A stretch of 36,783 nt of DNA from Chitinophagales bacterium (GTDB lineage Bacteria > Bacteroidota > Bacteroidia > Chitinophagales > Chitinophagaceae): assembly GCA_021323755.1 (NCBI GenBank), contig JAJPKJ010000018.1, positions 1 to 36,783 on the forward strand, read 5' to 3'. The translations under genes were made by a program, and so were the position numbers. The notes beneath the pieces are model-generated. The model did not search any database, had not been told where the DNA came from, and saw only the letters and a program-made list of their open reading frames with translations. Positions 33,889 through 36,783 of this stretch are shown here, one piece after another (position 1 is the stretch's first letter; every line of letters starts with the position of its first letter).

Positions 33889-35409
33889 ATGGCAACCAAC
33901 CTGGCAAACCCCGCCATCACCCATGTCTTTGTCCTGATGCTCGAGAACCGTTCCTTTGATCATATGCTAGGGTTTTCGGGAATTTCAGGGGAAGATGCCG
34001 CTACTGGAAAACCGACAACCATTAATGGTACAAACAAGTCCTTCCTCAATACTTACCAGAATATCCCTTATTCCGCCATGACGCCGGCAGATAATATTAT
34101 GGCATATGACCCCGGTCATGAATTCCAGGATGTCGCTGAGCAACTATGCGGCGAAGGCATTAGCTACAAAGGAGGCAGTTACCCTGCCATTCACAACAAC
34201 GGATTTGTGGCAAACTACGCCGGGACCAAATCGCCGGGCGAGGGAGGAGCCACTAAAAATTTTGGCGATATCATGAAATGTTATGCCTCACCATCTCAAC
34301 TGCCTGTGCTAACGCAGCTGGCAACAACATTTGCGGTATGCGACAATTGGTTCGCTTCCTTGCCGGGACCGACCTGGCCAAACCGGTTTTTTGTCCACGC
34401 CGCTACTTCGGGTGGACTGGACCACAGCCCGAAGACAACTGAATTGCTCAAATGGTCAATGATCAGCGGGTTCAGCTTCCCCGGCGGATCGATCTATGAC
34501 CAGATGAATAAGTATCCGGGGAATAATAAAGGATGGCGCATCTATCATGGGGTAAACCTACCGCTCGTCGGGGCAATCGCAGGGGTCGCGGCGCTGAAAG
34601 GAATTCAACTATCGGATACGCATAGCTATGAAAATTTTGCGTCCGATATCAAGGGAGCATATCCCTGGTCATACACTTTTATTGAACCCAATTATGGGGA
34701 CATCATCAATAATTCCTATTCAGGCGGCCAATCGCAGCACCCGATGGATGACGTGCGAAGAGGTGAAGCGCTCATTAAATCAACCTATGAAGCGATTCGT
34801 AATTCTCCGCTCTGGCTGAGCAGCATGCTTGTCATCACCTATGATGAACACGGCGGATTTTGTGACCATGTCGCTCCGCCGCCGGCGGTGGCACCGGGGG
34901 ACACCAAACCCTATGACCCATTCAATGATTTCGGATTTGATTTTAAGCAGTACGGCGTGCGGGTTCCTGCCGTGATCATATCCCCCTACACGAAAAAAAA
35001 CATCATCAGTCATACCCTCTATGACCACGCCTCGGTTCCCGCGACCCTGGAAAGGATGTTCGGAATGCCTGCGCTTACGGCAAGAGATGCTGCAGCAAAT
35101 GACCTAACGGGATTGGCAAACCTACCCAAAGCAAGAACCGACGCACCGGTCCAGCTTAAAACAGTCACCGCTCCCACAGCGGATGAAGTGGCAGCAGCAA
35201 AAGCAATCCAAAAACCACCGGACGAAACAGGCACTGTGGAAGAGGGAAACCTACCGGGTTTTTTGCATATTGTCATGAAAAGCCATATGGAAAAGCATGA
35301 ACAATCCACCAGAATGCAGCTCATGGATACCTTTAACCACCAAGTAAAGACCAAGGCAGATGCAAGAGCATACGTAGAATCTACTTTACCTGGCCTATTG
35401 GCTGAATAA
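33889..35409 (+). CDS. Phosphoesterase of the phospholipase C/acid phosphatase AcpA family
   Basis: This 506-residue protein opens with the family signature VFVLMLENRSFDHMLG (residues 13-28; Glu19, Asn20 and Asp24 are the expected metal/active-site residues). Further landmarks are YDPGHEFQDV, CDNWFASLPGPTWPNR, FIEPNYGD, ITYDEHGGFCDHV and VRVPAVIISPYTKKN followed by HTLYDHASVPATLERMFG. The family cleaves phosphodiesters or phosphomonoesters such as phospholipids. No signal peptide is visible, although many relatives are exported. The last 80 residues or so form a charged helical tail (HEQSTRMQLMDTFNHQVKTK). Family sure; substrate unknown. Confidence 0.9.
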   Translation: MATNLANPAITHVFVLMLENRSFDHMLGFSGISGEDAATGKPTTINGTNKSFLNTYQNIPYSAMTPADNIMAYDPGHEFQDVAEQLCGEGISYKGGSYPAIHNNGFVANYAGTKSPGEGGATKNFGDIMKCYASPSQLPVLTQLATTFAVCDNWFASLPGPTWPNRFFVHAATSGGLDHSPKTTELLKWSMISGFSFPGGSIYDQMNKYPGNNKGWRIYHGVNLPLVGAIAGVAALKGIQLSDTHSYENFASDIKGAYPWSYTFIEPNYGDIINNSYSGGQSQHPMDDVRRGEALIKSTYEAIRNSPLWLSSMLVITYDEHGGFCDHVAPPPAVAPGDTKPYDPFNDFGFDFKQYGVRVPAVIISPYTKKNIISHTLYDHASVPATLERMFGMPALTARDAAANDLTGLANLPKARTDAPVQLKTVTAPTADEVAAAKAIQKPPDETGTVEEGNLPGFLHIVMKSHMEKHEQSTRMQLMDTFNHQVKTKADARAYVESTLPGLLAE

Positions 35410-35445
35410 AGGGTAGCGACATTTTTTCTTTAGTTTCAGGTGCCC

Positions 35446-35868
35446 CTATTTCCTTGAGTAAAATATCCAATGCAGCGCTCCCGTCGACCATAAAGCGAGA
35501 ACTATTAGTACCGGCTGGAAAAAGAGCCGGATCAGCCTAGAGCGGTCTGTGCTCAAACCAAAGGCGCTCCGGTGACCTGTGTATTGTGCAATATTGCCGG
35601 GAAAGATCAGTACAAAAAAAACAGCCAGCGCAAGACCTACCAATGTTTTTTCCTTTACCCAAAAGATCATCGCAAGACCCAGTACCGCCTCCACTACACC
35701 TGAAAGAACCACGGTAAGATCTTTGGAGAGCGGAACCCAGTCCGGAACCTGCGCCTGGAACGAATTGCGGCCAAAGGTGCAATGCGCTATCGCAGCAAAA
35801 ATCATCAGCAGTCCCAGACTTACTCTGAAAATGCTCTGAAGCGCGGTGGTCGGCATGTTCTCTATCAT
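35446..35868 (-). CDS. DoxX-family membrane protein
   Basis: This 140-residue protein has four membrane helices: an opening helix with FRVSLGLLMIFAAIAH, then VVLSGVVEAVLGLAMIF, VGLALAVFFVLIFPGNIAQY and the final LFFQPVLIVLALW. The NIAQYTGHR segment between helices 3 and 4 is typical of DoxX proteins of this size. The precise role is unknown. It lies 51 nt downstream of the PepSY-like gene on the same strand and converges on the phosphoesterase gene with a 36-nt gap. Confidence 0.8.
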   Translation of the reverse strand: MIENMPTTALQSIFRVSLGLLMIFAAIAHCTFGRNSFQAQVPDWVPLSKDLTVVLSGVVEAVLGLAMIFWVKEKTLVGLALAVFFVLIFPGNIAQYTGHRSAFGLSTDRSRLIRLFFQPVLIVLALWSTGALHWIFYSRK

Positions 35869-35919
35869 ACAAGTACCGTTTACGGCATCTGAAGATTACC
35901 CTATTTATTTTTTGAAACT

Positions 35920-36360
35920 TTATTGATGGTAATTGCGATGCTCTCCCCGCTGATCAAGGTACACAGTCCTGTATTTCTTTTTATGCATGAACCTGGCCTT
36001 ATACACCGGTTCATTTTCCCTGCGATCGATCCGGGTATATTCATAATGATCCGACCCTGGATATTGTTTGCGCAGGTTATCCTTCACTACCACCGGGACG
36101 TCGCCGTCATCATAAGGAATTTGTGTATCCAGATGCCTGCCACGGGAATCAAAATGAGCAGTAGCATCGCCGTTATCAAAATCCCTGTCTTCAAATTCTA
36201 CGCTCCAGCCTCCCGCAGAATGGGTCCAGCGGGATGGACTCGAATGTGGGTATTCTTTCTGGAAGGATTCACTCACTGCCTTTGGCGGGTGGCGACTGGT
36301 TTGCGCGAATACCGGAATCACCATCACACCAATCAAAAAGGTCATTAGAAACTTTTTCAT
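35920..36360 (-). CDS. PepSY-like periplasmic protein
   Basis: This 146-residue protein has a signal peptide (LIGVMVIPVFAQ). Two repeated alpha-plus-beta units follow: AVSESFQKEYPHSSPSRW plus a strand pair (WSVEFEDRD, ATAHFDSRGR), then VVKDNLRKQYPGSDHYEY plus VYKARF and YRTVYLDQRGEH. This is the PepSY-like (BLIP-like) pattern common in exported Bacteroidota proteins, which are thought to bind other proteins. It is probably transcribed with the DoxX gene downstream. Confidence 0.8.
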   Translation of the reverse strand: MKKFLMTFLIGVMVIPVFAQTSRHPPKAVSESFQKEYPHSSPSRWTHSAGGWSVEFEDRDFDNGDATAHFDSRGRHLDTQIPYDDGDVPVVVKDNLRKQYPGSDHYEYTRIDRRENEPVYKARFMHKKKYRTVYLDQRGEHRNYHQ

Positions 36361-36603
36361 ATGTTTTTTTATATACTATCTCAATTATGCTGCCATGATC
36401 ACCAGCACATGATTTATTAGAATAGGCTGCCTGAAAAGTAGCAACCGGGTTCCCGCTGTATAATAAAATCTACAAAATGAGGCATGGGTGAACAGGAAAA
36501 CCGGTGGCACGATTTTTAGACCAACATTGAACAGACCCTCCTTTACATTGAAAACAATGATAAAGACGTGTTTTGGCAAGTCCATTGAGTTCACAAGATA
36601 AGC

Positions 36604-36726
36604 ATGAATATAATGTATAAAAGAAAATGGCAAAGACCCAGATGGCTTTCGGGTTTTTTGATCCTCGCTGTCACCCTTCTTCTGGTGGTCATTATTTTAA
36701 TTTATAATAGCCGTTTTTCTTATTAA
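36604..36726 (+). CDS. Small single-pass membrane protein (about 40 residues)
   Basis: A short frame from the ATG at 36604 to TAA at 36724 encodes a basic head (MYKRKWQRPRW from the inner ATG at 36613), one hydrophobic helix (FLILAVTLLLVVIILIY) and a short tail SRFSY. Basic residues before the helix suggest the N-terminus stays inside. The clean domain order and positive-inside pattern make it a likely real gene despite its size. The competing 82-codon frame on the other strand (36385-36633) has no domain and overlaps it only partly. Function unknown. Confidence 0.6.
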   Translation: MNIMYKRKWQRPRWLSGFLILAVTLLLVVIILIYNSRFSY

Positions 36727-36783
36727 ATAAAAGTTGTTGGAGGTAAACAATAATCCGGTGCTGAACCATAGATTTATCTTACA

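Noticed and set aside
36385-36633. 82-codon minus-strand frame at the right edge
   Set aside because: No domain, no leader, and it overlaps a more convincing plus-strand small membrane protein.
1-36783. CRISPR array, rRNA, tRNA or insertion sequence
   Set aside because: No regular short repeat-spacer pattern, no recognisable RNA gene and no transposase or terminal inverted repeats were seen on reading both strands.

Overview
The window looks like a chromosomal segment from a Bacteroidota bacterium, most plausibly a Chitinophagaceae-like soil or freshwater species. The evidence is a SusC/SusD pair, propeller (Reg_prop + Y_Y_Y) sensor kinases, two proteins with type IX secretion C-terminal sorting domains, a Bacteroidota-type -7 box (TAnnTTTG), almost no Shine-Dalgarno sites, and moderate G+C. 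I found no rRNA, tRNA, CRISPR array, transposase or phage module.

Left part (1-6.9 kb): two related cupin_8/JmjC-like oxygenase genes face away from each other, the left one cut by the window edge. They are followed by a Wzx/MATE-type polysaccharide flippase, a GNAT acetyltransferase, a MurC-like ligase with an atypical P-loop, a two-lobed GNAT protein, a DoxX-like membrane protein, and a small conserved protein of the kind found in Bacteroidota genomes and mobile elements.

Middle-left (7.3-13 kb): a three-gene cassette encodes a monohaem cytochrome c, an outer-membrane beta-barrel and a cytochrome c lipoprotein. After a strong hairpin and a very AT-rich gap come an ammonium transporter and a KdpD/KdpE-like two-component pair. 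The kinase has only the KdpD membrane and catalytic parts, and no kdpFABC or PII gene is in view.

Centre (13-26.7 kb, all on the minus strand): a sensory/uptake island. In transcription order it is a propeller histidine kinase with a HisKA_3 domain, a LuxR-type response regulator (2-nt gap), SusC, SusD (1-nt gap), a second propeller kinase with an unrelated catalytic half (10-nt gap), and, after 271 nt, a short kinase whose catalytic half is about four-fifths identical to that second kinase but whose sensor half is different. There is no hydrolase, sulfatase or peptidase in the island, so the ligand is unknown.

Middle-right (26.8-30.8 kb, plus strand, divergent from the first sensor): four exported proteins. 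These are a protein with two exactly spaced six-cysteine motifs, an Asp-box propeller with a sorting domain, an FnIII-like protein with a sorting domain, and a seven-repeat propeller lipoprotein. They are good candidates for targets or partners of the sensor island, though this is inferred only from position.

Right part (31-36.8 kb): a stand-alone receiver domain; a three-gene minus-strand set (secreted protein, short-chain dehydrogenase, lipoprotein); a phosphoesterase of the phospholipase C/AcpA family without a visible signal peptide; a DoxX protein with a PepSY-like periplasmic protein; and, near the edge, a 40-residue single-pass membrane protein.
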